Below, in pieces: positions 8,789 through 17,496 of a stretch of 64,000 nt of DNA. The DNA is taken from NCBI RefSeq assembly GCF_014649655.1, contig NZ_BMTL01000035.1:1-64000 (forward strand). Direction: 5' to 3'. The translations under genes and the position numbers were made by a program. The stretch's first letter is position 1. The number at the start of each line of letters is the position of its first letter. The DNA comes from Streptomyces humidus. GTDB lineage: Bacteria; Actinomycetota; Actinomycetes; Streptomycetales; Streptomycetaceae. The notes below the pieces were generated by a model, which did no database searches, was not told the DNA's origin, and saw only the letters and a program-made list of their open reading frames with translations.

Positions 8789-10516
8789 ATGAGTCGTAGC
8801 AGAACAGCGGTACTCGCCGCACTGGCGCTGGTCGCCGGCGCCTCCGGGACGGCGCTCGCGGTCGTCCCCGGCGATTCGGGCATCGCCGCCATCCCGTGCA
8901 GTGTCGACTACAAGGTCCAGAACGACTGGGGCAGCGGCTTCACCACCGCCGTCACCATCACCAACAACGCGGCCGCCAAGTCGAGTTGGGCGTTGAAGTG
9001 GACGTACGGCGGCAGCCAGAAGGTCACCAGCGCGTGGAACGCGAAGGTCACCCAGTCCGGCGCCGCCGTCACCGTCGCCAACGAGACCTACAACGGGACG
9101 CTCGCGACCGGCGGTTCGGTCAGCTTCGGGTTCCAGGGGACCTACAGCGGCACCAACGCGATTCCCACCGCGTTCACCCTGGACGGCGTGACCTGCAACG
9201 TCGACGGCGGGCCCACCGATCCCGGTCCGACCGATCCCGGCCCGACCGACCCCGGCACCCCGTCCACCAAGGTCGACAACCCGTACGCCGGCGCCAAGGT
9301 GTACGTGAACCCCGAATGGTCGGCGCACGCCGCCGCCGAGCCGGGCGGCAGCCGGGTCTCCAACCAGCCCACCGGTGTCTGGCTCGACCGCATCGCCGCC
9401 ATCAACGGAGCCAACGGCGGCATGGGCCTGCGCGCCCACCTCGACGCGGCCCTCGCCCAGAAGGGCAGCGGGGAGGAGGTCGTCCAGCTGGTCGTCTACG
9501 ACCTTCCCGGACGGGACTGCTCGGCCCTCGCCTCCAACGGCGAACTCGGCCCGACGGAGATCGACAAGTACAAGACCCAGTTCATCGACCCGATCGCGGC
9601 GATCCTGTCCGACAGCAAGTACGCGGGCCTGCGGATCGTCGCCACCGTCGAGATCGACTCGCTGCCCAACCTCGTCACCAACGCGGGCGGCCGGCCCACC
9701 GCCACCCCGGCCTGCGACACCATGAAGGCCAACGGCAACTACGTGAAGGGCGTCGGCTACGCGCTGAAGAAGCTCGGCGCGATCCCCAACGTCTACAACT
9801 ACATCGATGCCGGCCACCACGGCTGGCTGGGCTGGGACGACAACTTCGCCTCCTCCGCCCAGATCATGTACCAGGCCGCCACCGCCGAGGGCGCCACCGT
9901 CGACGACGTGCACGGCTTCATCACCAACACGGCGAACTACGGCGCCCTGAAGGAGAACAACTTCACCATCAACGACACGGTGGCCGGCAAGTCGGTCCGC
10001 GAGTCCAAGTGGGTGGACTGGAACCGGTACGTCGACGAGCTGTCGTACGCCCAGGCCTTCCGCAACCAGGCGGTGACCGCGGGCTTCCGGTCGAACGTCG
10101 GCATGCTGATCGACACCTCCCGCAACGGCTGGGGCGGCTCCGCCCGGCCCACCGGACCGGGCGCCACGACCAGCGTGGACACCTACGTCAACGGCGGCCG
10201 CTACGACCGCCGGATCCACCTGGGCAACTGGTGCAACCAGTCCGGCGCCGGCCTCGGCGAGCGTCCCAAGGCGGCTCCGGCCGCCGGGATCGACGCGTAC
10301 GTGTGGATGAAGCCGCCGGGTGAGTCCGACGGCGCCAGCTCCGCCATCCCCAACGACGAGGGCAAGGGCTTCGACCGGATGTGCGACCCGACCTACACGG
10401 GCAACGTCCGCAACGGGAACAACATGTCGGGTGCCCTGGGCAACGCCCCGCTGTCCGGGCGCTGGTTCTCCGCCCAGTTCCAGCAGCTGATGCAGAACGC
10501 CTACCCGCCGCTGTAG
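8789..10516 (+). CDS. Secreted GH6 cellobiohydrolase with N-terminal CBM2
   Basis: This 575-aa enzyme starts at ATG 8789 after AGAAGGAAAC. Order: signal peptide (to about residue 33), CBM2 (about 40-140, with NDWGSGFTTAVTITNN and conserved Trp residues), a repeated DPGPT linker, then the GH6 domain (about 165-575). GH6 active-site blocks are intact: VVYDLPGRDCSALASNGE, VATVEIDSLPNLVTN (the catalytic acid Asp) and IDAYVWMKPPGESDG (the third conserved Asp). The domain is long and matches exo-acting GH6 enzymes, so release of cellobiose from chain ends is the likely activity. No CebR box is visible in the 165 bp between the pseudogene and this start. Confidence 0.93.
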   Translation: MSRSRTAVLAALALVAGASGTALAVVPGDSGIAAIPCSVDYKVQNDWGSGFTTAVTITNNAAAKSSWALKWTYGGSQKVTSAWNAKVTQSGAAVTVANETYNGTLATGGSVSFGFQGTYSGTNAIPTAFTLDGVTCNVDGGPTDPGPTDPGPTDPGTPSTKVDNPYAGAKVYVNPEWSAHAAAEPGGSRVSNQPTGVWLDRIAAINGANGGMGLRAHLDAALAQKGSGEEVVQLVVYDLPGRDCSALASNGELGPTEIDKYKTQFIDPIAAILSDSKYAGLRIVATVEIDSLPNLVTNAGGRPTATPACDTMKANGNYVKGVGYALKKLGAIPNVYNYIDAGHHGWLGWDDNFASSAQIMYQAATAEGATVDDVHGFITNTANYGALKENNFTINDTVAGKSVRESKWVDWNRYVDELSYAQAFRNQAVTAGFRSNVGMLIDTSRNGWGGSARPTGPGATTSVDTYVNGGRYDRRIHLGNWCNQSGAGLGERPKAAPAAGIDAYVWMKPPGESDGASSAIPNDEGKGFDRMCDPTYTGNVRNGNNMSGALGNAPLSGRWFSAQFQQLMQNAYPPL

Positions 10517-10630
10517 GCCGATGTAGGCCGATGCGCCGGTCCGCGGCCGCGGCACGACGGCGACGGTCCACGCCCGGGACCGCGTCCGTGGTGCGGCGAC
10601 GCCGACCCGCACCGTGATCCGCCGGGGTGC

Positions 10631-10970
10631 TCAGCCCTCCTGGGCCGGTCCCCTGCGGATCGCGAGCCCGACCGCGCGGCAGTCCCCGTCCGGCCGCTCC
10701 CGTTCGTAGGGAGCGGCCGGACACCGTGCCGGCCGGGTCCTCGGGCAGGGCCGCCAGGCGGCCGCGGCTGCGAACGGGCCCTGCGCCGTGTCGCCGATCC
10801 GGACCCCCGGCTCCTTCCAGGGACGCAGCGTCCCTTCCAGGTGCCGGGGGCCTTCGCGTCGTACCCCGTCTCCCGTCACAGCAGCCGTGCGCAGTCGTCG
10901 GCGGCGCGCGGCGGGACGACGCCTTCTTCGAGCCTCACGTGGCCGTCCGCGACGAACCGATCGACCTGTG
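10631..10970 (-). pseudogene. Decayed phytanoyl-CoA dioxygenase (PhyH) family gene
   Basis: On the minus strand one frame reads VDRFVADGHVRLEEGVVPPR then AADDCARLL, the typical N-terminus of a PhyH Fe(II)/2-oxoglutarate dioxygenase. The next codon is TGA where the family has Trp. The same frame continues RETGYDAKAPGTWK, then the frame shifts next to a short duplication (TGGAAGG occurs twice) into PWKEPGVRIGDTAQGPF, again a PhyH block. A short C-terminal-like tail (ERPDGDCRAVGLAIRRG) follows in that frame. The middle of the family, with the metal-binding HxD...H, is absent. A nonsense change, a frameshift and an internal loss together make this a pseudogene. Confidence 0.6.
10688..10722. terminator. 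Perfect 14-bp stem-loop downstream of the GH6 gene
   Basis: GTCCGGCCGCTCCC (10688-10701) pairs with GGGAGCGGCCGGAC (10709-10722) around a 7-nt loop. It could terminate the GH6 transcript. It falls inside the tail of the PhyH remnant. The rest of the 604-bp gap (10517-11120) holds that remnant and a triple 15-bp repeat at about 10974-11020. Confidence 0.65.
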
Positions 10971-11120
10971 CACCTCGACCGGGCCGTCCTCGACCGGGCC
11001 GTCCTCGACCGGGCCGGCTTGCCGTCCGCACCCGGTTTTTTGCCGCCTCGGCAACAGGACTGGCCCCGGTCCGGTGCGTCGGCGCACGCTGACGGCACAC
11101 CCCAAGAGAGGCTGACCACC

Positions 11121-12086
11121 ATGGCGCACCCCCCGCACACCTCCCACGGCGACCGGCACACCCCCGACTCCCACGGCGACCGGCACACCCCCGACGACGG
11201 CCACACCCACGGCCACACCGCAGGTCACACCCACGGACACGACACGGACATCGACTGGGCCGAGATGGCCCCGTTCCTGGAGGCGCAGGCCGAGCTGTTC
11301 ACGCCCCTGTACGAGCGGGCCCTGTCCTGGCTCGGGAAGGAGGTGACCGAGCCTGGGCTGATCGTGGACGCGGGCAGCGGCCCGGGGGTCGTCTCCACTC
11401 TGTTCGCCGAGACGTTCCCCGGCGCGCGGGTCATGGCCGTCGACGGTTCCGCGTCGCTGCTGGAGCGGGCCAGGAACCGGGCCGAACGGCTCGGCCACGG
11501 CGACCGCTTCGACACCCTGGCCGGTGAACTCCCGCAGGTGCTGAAGGAGTTGGACTATCCGGCCGACCTGCTGTGGGCCGGCCGCAGTCTGCATCACCTC
11601 GGTGACCAGCGCGCCGCCCTGGCCGCCTTCGCGGAGCGGCTCGCTCCCGGCGGAACGCTGGCCGTCATGGAGGGCGGTCTGCCGTCCCGGTTCCTGCCTC
11701 GCGACCTCGGCTTCGGACGTCCCGGGCTGGAGGCACGGCTCGACGCGCTGCAGGAGGAGTGGTTCGCGCGGATGCGGGCCGACCTGCCCGGTTCCGTGGA
11801 CGAGGCCGAGGACTGGGCGGCGCTGCTCGGCGCGGCCGGTCTGAAGCACGCCCGCAGCCGCAGCTTCCTGCTCGACCTGCCCGCGCCCGCCTCCGAGCGG
11901 GCCCGCTCCTACATCGCCGCGACCCTCTCCCGGTTGCGGGACGGCTTCAGCGAATCCCTCGACCGCGACGACCGCGCCACACTGGACCGGCTGCTCGACC
12001 CGGGCGACGAGGCGAGCGTGCATCGCAGGACGGACGTCTTCGTGCTCGCGGCGCACACGGTGCACACGGCGGTGAAGCCGGTGTAG
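11121..12086 (+). CDS. Class I SAM methyltransferase with a His-rich N-terminal extension
   Basis: This 321-aa protein starts at ATG 11121 after GAGAGG. Residues 1-45 contain about fourteen His, partly from a duplicated SHGDRHTPD unit (DNA direct repeat at about 11142-11195), then GHTHGHTAGHTHGHD. A standard methyltransferase domain follows, with motif I VDAGSGPGVV, MAVDGS, LLWAGRSLHHL and LAPGGTLAVMEGG. The His-rich part resembles metal-binding leaders of metallochaperones and transporters, so metal binding is a reasonable inference. The methyl acceptor is unknown. Neighbours give no pathway context. Confidence 0.78.
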   Translation: MAHPPHTSHGDRHTPDSHGDRHTPDDGHTHGHTAGHTHGHDTDIDWAEMAPFLEAQAELFTPLYERALSWLGKEVTEPGLIVDAGSGPGVVSTLFAETFPGARVMAVDGSASLLERARNRAERLGHGDRFDTLAGELPQVLKELDYPADLLWAGRSLHHLGDQRAALAAFAERLAPGGTLAVMEGGLPSRFLPRDLGFGRPGLEARLDALQEEWFARMRADLPGSVDEAEDWAALLGAAGLKHARSRSFLLDLPAPASERARSYIAATLSRLRDGFSESLDRDDRATLDRLLDPGDEASVHRRTDVFVLAAHTVHTAVKPV

Positions 12087-12135
12087 GACCACGGCTTCGG
12101 CACCGTCCCGCGCGATCAAGTTCGCCTGGCCGAGC

Positions 12136-12166
12136 TTGACTTGGAGAGCGCTCCAAGTGATGGACT
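12136..12166 (+). promoter_or_regulatory. MerR-type promoter and operator upstream of the SDR gene
   Basis: ACTTGGAG (12139-12146) and CTCCAAGT (12151-12158) form a perfect 8-bp inverted repeat with a 4-bp centre. It lies between a TTGACT -35 (12136) and a TGGACT -10-like element (12161), spaced 19 bp. A long spacer overlapped by such a dyad is the hallmark of MerR-activated promoters. No merR gene is next to it. Confidence 0.6.
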
Positions 12167-12268
12167 GCGCAGCGGACTTGGCACGCCGCGCGCCGCACGT
12201 CGTCCTGCACGGCGAGCGGTGCGACGGCGACACCGCAGACAGTACAGGCAACGCCATGGGGGCATGTC

Positions 12269-12988
12269 ATGAGCAACTCTTCCGGCGCTCCGGACGCACC
12301 GGTCGCACTGATCACCGGCGGCGGCAGCGGAATCGGCGCCGCTGTCGCCCGGCAACTGCTCGAGGCCGGGCACCGGGTCGTCGTCACCGGTCGGGGCGAG
12401 GATCGGCTGAGCGCCTTCGCCGCGGAACTCGGCAAGCCGCAGGGGCTGTTGACGGTCGCGGGGAACGCCGCCGACTACGACTGCGTACGGTCGGCCGTCG
12501 ACCGGACGCTCAGCCAATTCGGCCGGCTGGACACGGTGGTCGCCAACGCGGGGAGCGCCACCCACGACTCGGTCGCCGAGGGCGACCCGGCCGGCTGGAC
12601 CGACATGGTGCTGACCAACGTGCTCGGCCCGGCCCTGCTCATCCGCGCGTCGATCGACGCGCTCAAGGAGACGAGGGGGCGGATCGTCCTGGTCGGCAGC
12701 GTCGCCGGCTTCGTGCCCACGCCGGGCAATGTCTACGGGGCGACGAAGTGGGCGGTGACGGGTCTGGCGGAGAACACCCGCCGCCAGGTCACCGAGTGGG
12801 GCGTCGGCGTGACGCTGATCGCGCCCGGCCGGGTCGAGACCCCGTTCTGGGACGGCTACGGCAGCCTGCCGCCCGGGCATCTGCTGACCGCCGACCAGAT
12901 CGCCGACTCCGTCGTGTGGGCGATCCGGCAGCCGGCCGGAGTCGACGTCAACACCGTCGTCGTACGGCCGATCGGGCAGCCCAACTGA
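12269..12988 (+). CDS. Short-chain dehydrogenase/reductase (SDR, classical type)
   Basis: This 239-aa NAD(P)-dependent oxidoreductase has the classical SDR pattern: GGGSGIG (residues 17-23) for cofactor binding, VANAGS around residue 90, and the catalytic Ser (GSVAG), Tyr and Lys (VYGATKWAV). An Arg in TGRGED after strand 2 suggests a preference for NADPH. The substrate is not evident. It is transcribed alone from the MerR-type promoter at 12136-12166, which suggests a response to an electrophile or drug-like inducer. Confidence 0.87.
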   Translation: MSNSSGAPDAPVALITGGGSGIGAAVARQLLEAGHRVVVTGRGEDRLSAFAAELGKPQGLLTVAGNAADYDCVRSAVDRTLSQFGRLDTVVANAGSATHDSVAEGDPAGWTDMVLTNVLGPALLIRASIDALKETRGRIVLVGSVAGFVPTPGNVYGATKWAVTGLAENTRRQVTEWGVGVTLIAPGRVETPFWDGYGSLPPGHLLTADQIADSVVWAIRQPAGVDVNTVVVRPIGQPN

Positions 12989-13000
12989 CGAGCCGGTGCG

Positions 13001-13045
13001 ACGCGTCGAGGGCGCCCCCGGTGACCGGGGGCGCCCTCGACGCGT
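13001..13045. terminator. Perfect 21-bp bidirectional terminator stem
   Basis: ACGCGTCGAGGGCGCCCCCGG (21 nt, 13001-13021) pairs perfectly with 13025-13045 around TGA. It lies between the convergent SDR and aldo/keto reductase genes. Confidence 0.88.
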
Positions 13046-13104
13046 GTGGGGGAGTTCACCCCCGTCGGTGCTCAGGGCCGGTGGTGCTCAGGGCCGGTGG
13101 TCGC

Positions 13105-13941
13105 TCAGGCGACGTCGAAGGCCCCCGGGTCGGGGCCGATGCGCCGGTCCTCGTTCAGGGCGCTGATCGCCGCCAGGTCCTCGTCGTCCAGGCTGAAGCC
13201 GAACACGTCGATGTTCTCCTCGATCCGCGACGGCGTCACGGACTTGGGGATCACGATGTTGCCGAGCTGGAGGTGCCAGCGCAGCACGACCTGGGCCGCG
13301 GTGCGCTCGTGCTTGCGGGCGATGGCCACGATCGCCGGGACCTCCAGGAGGCCCTTGCCCTGACCGAGCGGGGACCAGGCCTCGGTGGCGATGCCGCGCG
13401 CCGCGTGGAATGCACGTGAGGCCTGCTGCTGCAGGTGCGGGTGCAGCTCGATCTGGTTGACCGCCGGGACGACCGAGGTCTCGCCGGTCAGCCGTTCCAG
13501 GTGCTCCGGCAGGAAGTTGGACACGCCGATGGCCCGCACGCGGCCGTCCGCGAGAAGCTTCTCGAACGCCTTGTACGTGTCCACGTACGCGTCACGGGCC
13601 GGGAGCGGCCAGTGGATGAGGTACAGGTCCACGTAGTCCAGGCCGAGCTTGGCCAGGGAGGTGTCGAACGCGCGGAGCGTCGAGTCGTACCCCTGGTCGC
13701 CGTTCCAGAGCTTGGTGGTGACGAAGATGTCCTTGCGGGGCACGCCGGAGGAGGCGATGGCCTTGCCGGTGCCCTCCTCGTTGCCGTAGATCGCCGCTGT
13801 GTCGATGCTGCGGTACCCGGCCTCCAGCGCGGTGGAGACAGCCTGCTCCGCCTCGTCGTCCGGCACCTGCCAGACACCGAAGCCCAGCTGGGGCATCTGC
13901 ACGCCGTTGTTGAGGGTGATCTGGGGGACCTTGCTGCTCAC
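13105..13941 (-). CDS. Aldo/keto reductase (AKR5-like, 2,5-diketo-D-gluconate reductase family)
   Basis: This 278-aa protein has the usual family length. The AKR active site is intact: IDTAAIYGNEEG (Asp and Tyr), VTTKLWN (Lys) and YLIHWP (His). GVSNF and IPKSVTPSRIEEN are the conserved scaffold and NADPH 2'-phosphate-binding blocks. It reduces small aldehydes or ketones with NADPH; the physiological substrate cannot be assigned. The start is GTG at 13941 with a weak AAGAG site. It stands alone, convergent with the SDR gene. Confidence 0.9.
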   Translation of the reverse strand: MSSKVPQITLNNGVQMPQLGFGVWQVPDDEAEQAVSTALEAGYRSIDTAAIYGNEEGTGKAIASSGVPRKDIFVTTKLWNGDQGYDSTLRAFDTSLAKLGLDYVDLYLIHWPLPARDAYVDTYKAFEKLLADGRVRAIGVSNFLPEHLERLTGETSVVPAVNQIELHPHLQQQASRAFHAARGIATEAWSPLGQGKGLLEVPAIVAIARKHERTAAQVVLRWHLQLGNIVIPKSVTPSRIEENIDVFGFSLDDEDLAAISALNEDRRIGPDPGAFDVA

Positions 13942-14098
13942 GAGCTCTTGATCCTTCGGTTGTCCGTCAAAGTGGTACTCCCATCGTCAACGATCACGGC
14001 GGGCGCCGCATTCCTGCCCCCACCGACCGGTTTCCCGGGAGCATGTCGCAGACCCGTCTCGTGCCCGTCGGTAACCCGTTTCACCCCCCTCGGCGAGA

Positions 14099-15943
14099 TC
14101 ATGTGCGATACAGGGCGTCGACTTCTTTTGCGTAAGCGTTTTCGATCGCCTTGCGCTTCAGCTTCAGCGACGGGGTGAGCAGACCGTGCTCCTCCGTGAA
14201 GGGCTGGGCGAGGATGCGGAAGGTGCGGATCGACTCGGCCTGCGACACCAGCGTGTTCGCCGCCACCACGGCACGGCGCACCTCCGCCTCCAGATCCGGG
14301 TCGCGGACCAGTTCGACGGGGGTCAGCCGAGGTTTCGCGCGCATCTGCAGCCAGTGCTCGACGGCCTCCTGGTCGAGGGTGACCAGCGCGGCCACGAACG
14401 GCCGGTCGTTGCCGACGACGATGCACTGGCTGACCAGCGGATGGTCGCGCACCCGCTCCTCCAGCGGCCCGGGAGAGACGCTCTTGCCACCGGACGTGAC
14501 GAGGATCTCCTTCTTGCGGCCGGTGATGGTGAGGTAACCGTCTTCATCGAGGGAGCCCAGATCGCCGGTGGCCAGCCAGCCGTCGTGCAGGGTCTCGTCG
14601 GTGGCCTTGGGGTTGTTGAGATATCCCTGGAAAACGTTCTCACCGCGCAGCCAGATCTCGCCGTCGTCCGCGATGTGCACGGTCATGCCGGGGATGGGCC
14701 GGCCGACCGTGCCGTAGCGGGTGCGGCCGGGCGGGTTGGCGGTCGCCGCCGCCGTCGTCTCGGTGAGGCCGTAGCCCTCGTAGACCAGCACGCCCGCGCC
14801 GGCGAAGAACAGGCCGAGTCTGCGGTCCATGGCCGAGCCGCCCGACATGGCGTGCCGTACGCGCCCGCCCATCGCCGCGCGCACCTTGGAGTAGACGAGC
14901 TTGTCGAACAGCTGGTGCTGCATGCGCAGACCCGCCGAGGGGCCGGGACCGATGCCCCACGCCTTCGCCTCCAGGGCCTCCGCGTAGTTCACCGCCACCT
15001 CCACGGCCTTCTCGAACGGCCCGGCCCTGCCCTCCCGCTCCGCCTTGCGGCGGGCCGCGTTGAAGACCTTCTCGAAGATGTACGGCACGGCCAGGAAGAA
15101 CGTCGGCCGGAAGGCGGCCAGGTCCGGGAGGAGGGCGGCCGCGTGCAGCTGGGGCTGGTGGCCGAAGCGGACCCTGCCGCGGATCGCGGCGATCTGCACC
15201 ATCCGGCCGAAGACGTGGGCGAGCGGCAGGAACAGCAGGGTCGCCGCCTCGTCGCCCTTCTTGGAGTGGAACACGGGCTCCCACCGCTCGATGACGGTGT
15301 CCGCCTCGAACATGAAGTTGCCGTGCGAGATGACGCAGCCCTTGGGCCGCCCCGTGGTGCCGGAGGTGTAGATGATCGTCGCGGTGGAATCGGGGGTAAC
15401 CGCTTCCCGGTGCCGGTGCACCACCTCGTCCTCGATGGCGGCGCCGGCGTCGTACAGCTCCTGCACACAGCCCGAGTCCAGCTGCCACAGCTGCCGCAGC
15501 CGGGGAAGGCGGTCGATGACGGTGGCGATCGTCATCGCGTGGTCCTCGTGCTCGACGACCGCCGCCGTGCACTCGGCGTCGTAGAGCATCCAGAAGCACT
15601 GCTCGGCGGACGAGGTCGGGTAGACCGGCACCACCTGCGCGCCGACGGTCCACAGGGCGAAGTCGAACAGGGTCCACTCGTAGCGGGTGCGGGACATGAG
15701 GGCGACGCGGTCGCCGAACCGGATGCCTCGGGCCAGCAGCCCCTTGGCCAGCGCGAGGACCTCGTCGCGGAACTCGCCGGCGGTGACGTCACGCCATTCG
15801 CCCCGCTCGTCCTTGCGGCCGAGGGCGATGTGGTGCGGGTCCTCTTGGGCGTGCCGGAAGACGACGTCGGCCAGGCCGCCCACCGGCGGCGCCAACGCCA
15901 ACCGAGGGTTGGTGAACTCGCGCAAACGCACCCCGCTTCTCAT
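14099..15943 (-). CDS. Long-chain fatty-acid--CoA ligase (AMP-binding enzyme)
   Basis: This 614-aa protein belongs to the ANL superfamily. The P-loop IIYTSGTTGRPKGCVISHGN is intact, as are the adenylate motif YGLTETTAAA, the hinge region TGDLGSLDEDGYLTITGRKKE, and the C-terminal Lys region LTPSLKLKRKAIEN. The architecture matches FadD15-type long-chain acyl-CoA synthetases of actinobacteria, which activate fatty acids for degradation or lipid synthesis at the inner membrane face. A GTG two codons beyond the ATG context (VRLREF) is an alternative start. The gene is not in an operon. Confidence 0.9.
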   Translation of the reverse strand: MRSGVRLREFTNPRLALAPPVGGLADVVFRHAQEDPHHIALGRKDERGEWRDVTAGEFRDEVLALAKGLLARGIRFGDRVALMSRTRYEWTLFDFALWTVGAQVVPVYPTSSAEQCFWMLYDAECTAAVVEHEDHAMTIATVIDRLPRLRQLWQLDSGCVQELYDAGAAIEDEVVHRHREAVTPDSTATIIYTSGTTGRPKGCVISHGNFMFEADTVIERWEPVFHSKKGDEAATLLFLPLAHVFGRMVQIAAIRGRVRFGHQPQLHAAALLPDLAAFRPTFFLAVPYIFEKVFNAARRKAEREGRAGPFEKAVEVAVNYAEALEAKAWGIGPGPSAGLRMQHQLFDKLVYSKVRAAMGGRVRHAMSGGSAMDRRLGLFFAGAGVLVYEGYGLTETTAAATANPPGRTRYGTVGRPIPGMTVHIADDGEIWLRGENVFQGYLNNPKATDETLHDGWLATGDLGSLDEDGYLTITGRKKEILVTSGGKSVSPGPLEERVRDHPLVSQCIVVGNDRPFVAALVTLDQEAVEHWLQMRAKPRLTPVELVRDPDLEAEVRRAVVAANTLVSQAESIRTFRILAQPFTEEHGLLTPSLKLKRKAIENAYAKEVDALYRT

Positions 15944-16139
15944 GCCCCCACAGCGCCGTGAAAGCTACCCCACCCGAGGACGGGGCGGGAGTGGGGCAAA
16001 ACGGGAGCGATGCTGTCGTCTGCACGGGCCGGCCGAGGAAAATGGGCGCACATGGGGAAGGGACGGACAGAAAGCTGACGGCTGAGTAAGTTTCGGTACC
16101 GTAATCTCCACCGAATCTGCCCGCAGCGCTTACGCTGCC

Positions 16140-16275
16140 CGACCGCTTCCACGGAGACTGCTCCCCGCCGCTCGACCGCTCGGGCCGGCTGCTCCCCGCC
16201 GCTCGACCGCTTCCGGGCGACTGTTCCTCGCTGCCCGACCGCTTCCGGGCCGGCTGCTCCTCGCCGCCCGACCCC
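16140..16275. repeat. Four degenerate tandem repeats of 31-33 bp
   Basis: Units start with CGACCGCTtCCgGG and end with CTGCTCCyCGCCGCy at 16140, 16173, 16204 and 16236, with a partial fifth at 16269. They fill much of the 500-bp gap between the acyl-CoA ligase and LysR genes. I see no gene in this gap. Confidence 0.8.
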
Positions 16276-16315
16276 GACCCCCATCCCGCGCCCGGCGTCC
16301 GCGAGGCTCCCCCGC

Positions 16316-16357
16316 TGCCGGACACCGCTGCCGGACGTCCGGCAGCGGTGTCCGGCA
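16316..16357. terminator. 42-bp perfect palindrome downstream of the LysR gene
   Basis: Positions 16316-16336 and 16337-16357 are exact reverse complements with no loop bases (arm begins TGCCGGACACCGCTGC). It lies 87 bp past the LysR stop and probably ends that transcript. Confidence 0.72.
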
Positions 16358-16443
16358 CGTGGTGGCGACGCCGCCCCTGGGCAGGAGGACCAGCACTGCC
16401 GCCGTCCCCTCGCCCGGCGTGCGGCCCGGGCGCACGGGGCGAT

Positions 16444-17355
16444 TCAGCCGCCGCGGGTCGCGGACGGGCCGCGGCGGACGGGCTCCGCCGCCGCGCGCCG
16501 GTGCAGGCGGTCGCCGCCGGTGAGGATCGCTGCCGCGAGCGCGTCGGCCGCGCCCTGGGAGGAGGGCCGCCGACGGCCGTGCACCAGCACGAAGTCGACG
16601 CGCCCCAGCTCCGGCAGCACCGTGCGTTCCGGGATCCGCACCAGGCCCGGCGGGACCAGGCCCCGTGAGTGCGCCATCACGCCCAACCCCGCCCGCGCCG
16701 CGGCGATGAGCCCGTTGAGGCTGCCGCTCGTGCAGACGATCCGCCAGGCCCGCCCCTGCCGCTCCAGCGCCTCCAGTGCCAGGGCGCGGGTGATGCCGGG
16801 CGGCGGGAAGACGATCAGAGGCACCGGACGGTCGGCGTCCAGACGCAGTCGCTCGGCGCCGATCCACACCAGCTCGTCGTGCCACACCAACTCGCCGCGC
16901 GGGTCCTCGGGACGCCGCTTGGCCAGCACCAGATCCAGCTTTCCGGCGGACAGCTGCTCGTGCAGGGTGCCCGACAGCTCCACCGTCAGCTCCAGGTCGA
17001 CCTCGGGATGGTCGTTGCGGAAACCTTCCAGGATCTCCGGCAGCCGGGTCAGCACGAAGTCCTCCGAGGCGCCGAAGCGCAGCCGCCCGCGCAGCCGGGT
17101 GCCCGTGAAGAACGCGCTCGCCTGCTCGTGGACGTCCAGGATCCGGCGCGCGAACCCGAGCATTGCCTCGCCGTCCTCCGTCAGCTCCACGGAGTGGGTG
17201 TCCCGGGTGAAGAGGGCCCGGCCGGTCGCGTCCTCCAGTCGTCGCACGTGCTGGCTGACGGTGGACTGACGCAGCCCCAGCCGCCGCGCGGCCTGCGTGA
17301 AGCTCAGCGTCTGGGCCACGGCGAGGAAGGTCCGCAGATGAGAGGGGTCGTACAC
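16444..17355 (-). CDS. LysR-family transcriptional regulator
   Basis: This 303-aa protein starts at GTG 17355. The N-terminal winged helix-turn-helix is clear (HLRTFLAVAQTLSFTQAARR, then LGLRQSTVSQHVRRLE). A periplasmic-binding-like effector domain follows from about residue 90 (LRFGASEDFVLTRLPEIL). It is divergent from a bile-acid:sodium symporter-like gene with 141 bp between starts, the usual LysR arrangement, so that transporter is the likely target. No clear T-N11-A dyad was assigned in the gap. Confidence 0.88.
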   Translation of the reverse strand: MYDPSHLRTFLAVAQTLSFTQAARRLGLRQSTVSQHVRRLEDATGRALFTRDTHSVELTEDGEAMLGFARRILDVHEQASAFFTGTRLRGRLRFGASEDFVLTRLPEILEGFRNDHPEVDLELTVELSGTLHEQLSAGKLDLVLAKRRPEDPRGELVWHDELVWIGAERLRLDADRPVPLIVFPPPGITRALALEALERQGRAWRIVCTSGSLNGLIAAARAGLGVMAHSRGLVPPGLVRIPERTVLPELGRVDFVLVHGRRRPSSQGAADALAAAILTGGDRLHRRAAAEPVRRGPSATRGG

Positions 17356-17496
17356 ACCCGCAACCCTACCTCTGTCATCGCGAGACGTGATGACAGTGAG
17401 AGCGGTATGCCGGATTCCCGATCACGATGTCCAGGGGGACCATGGAGGGGGCCTTCCAGGCCCGGCGCACGCCCGTCGAATCGTAAGTGGAGCACC

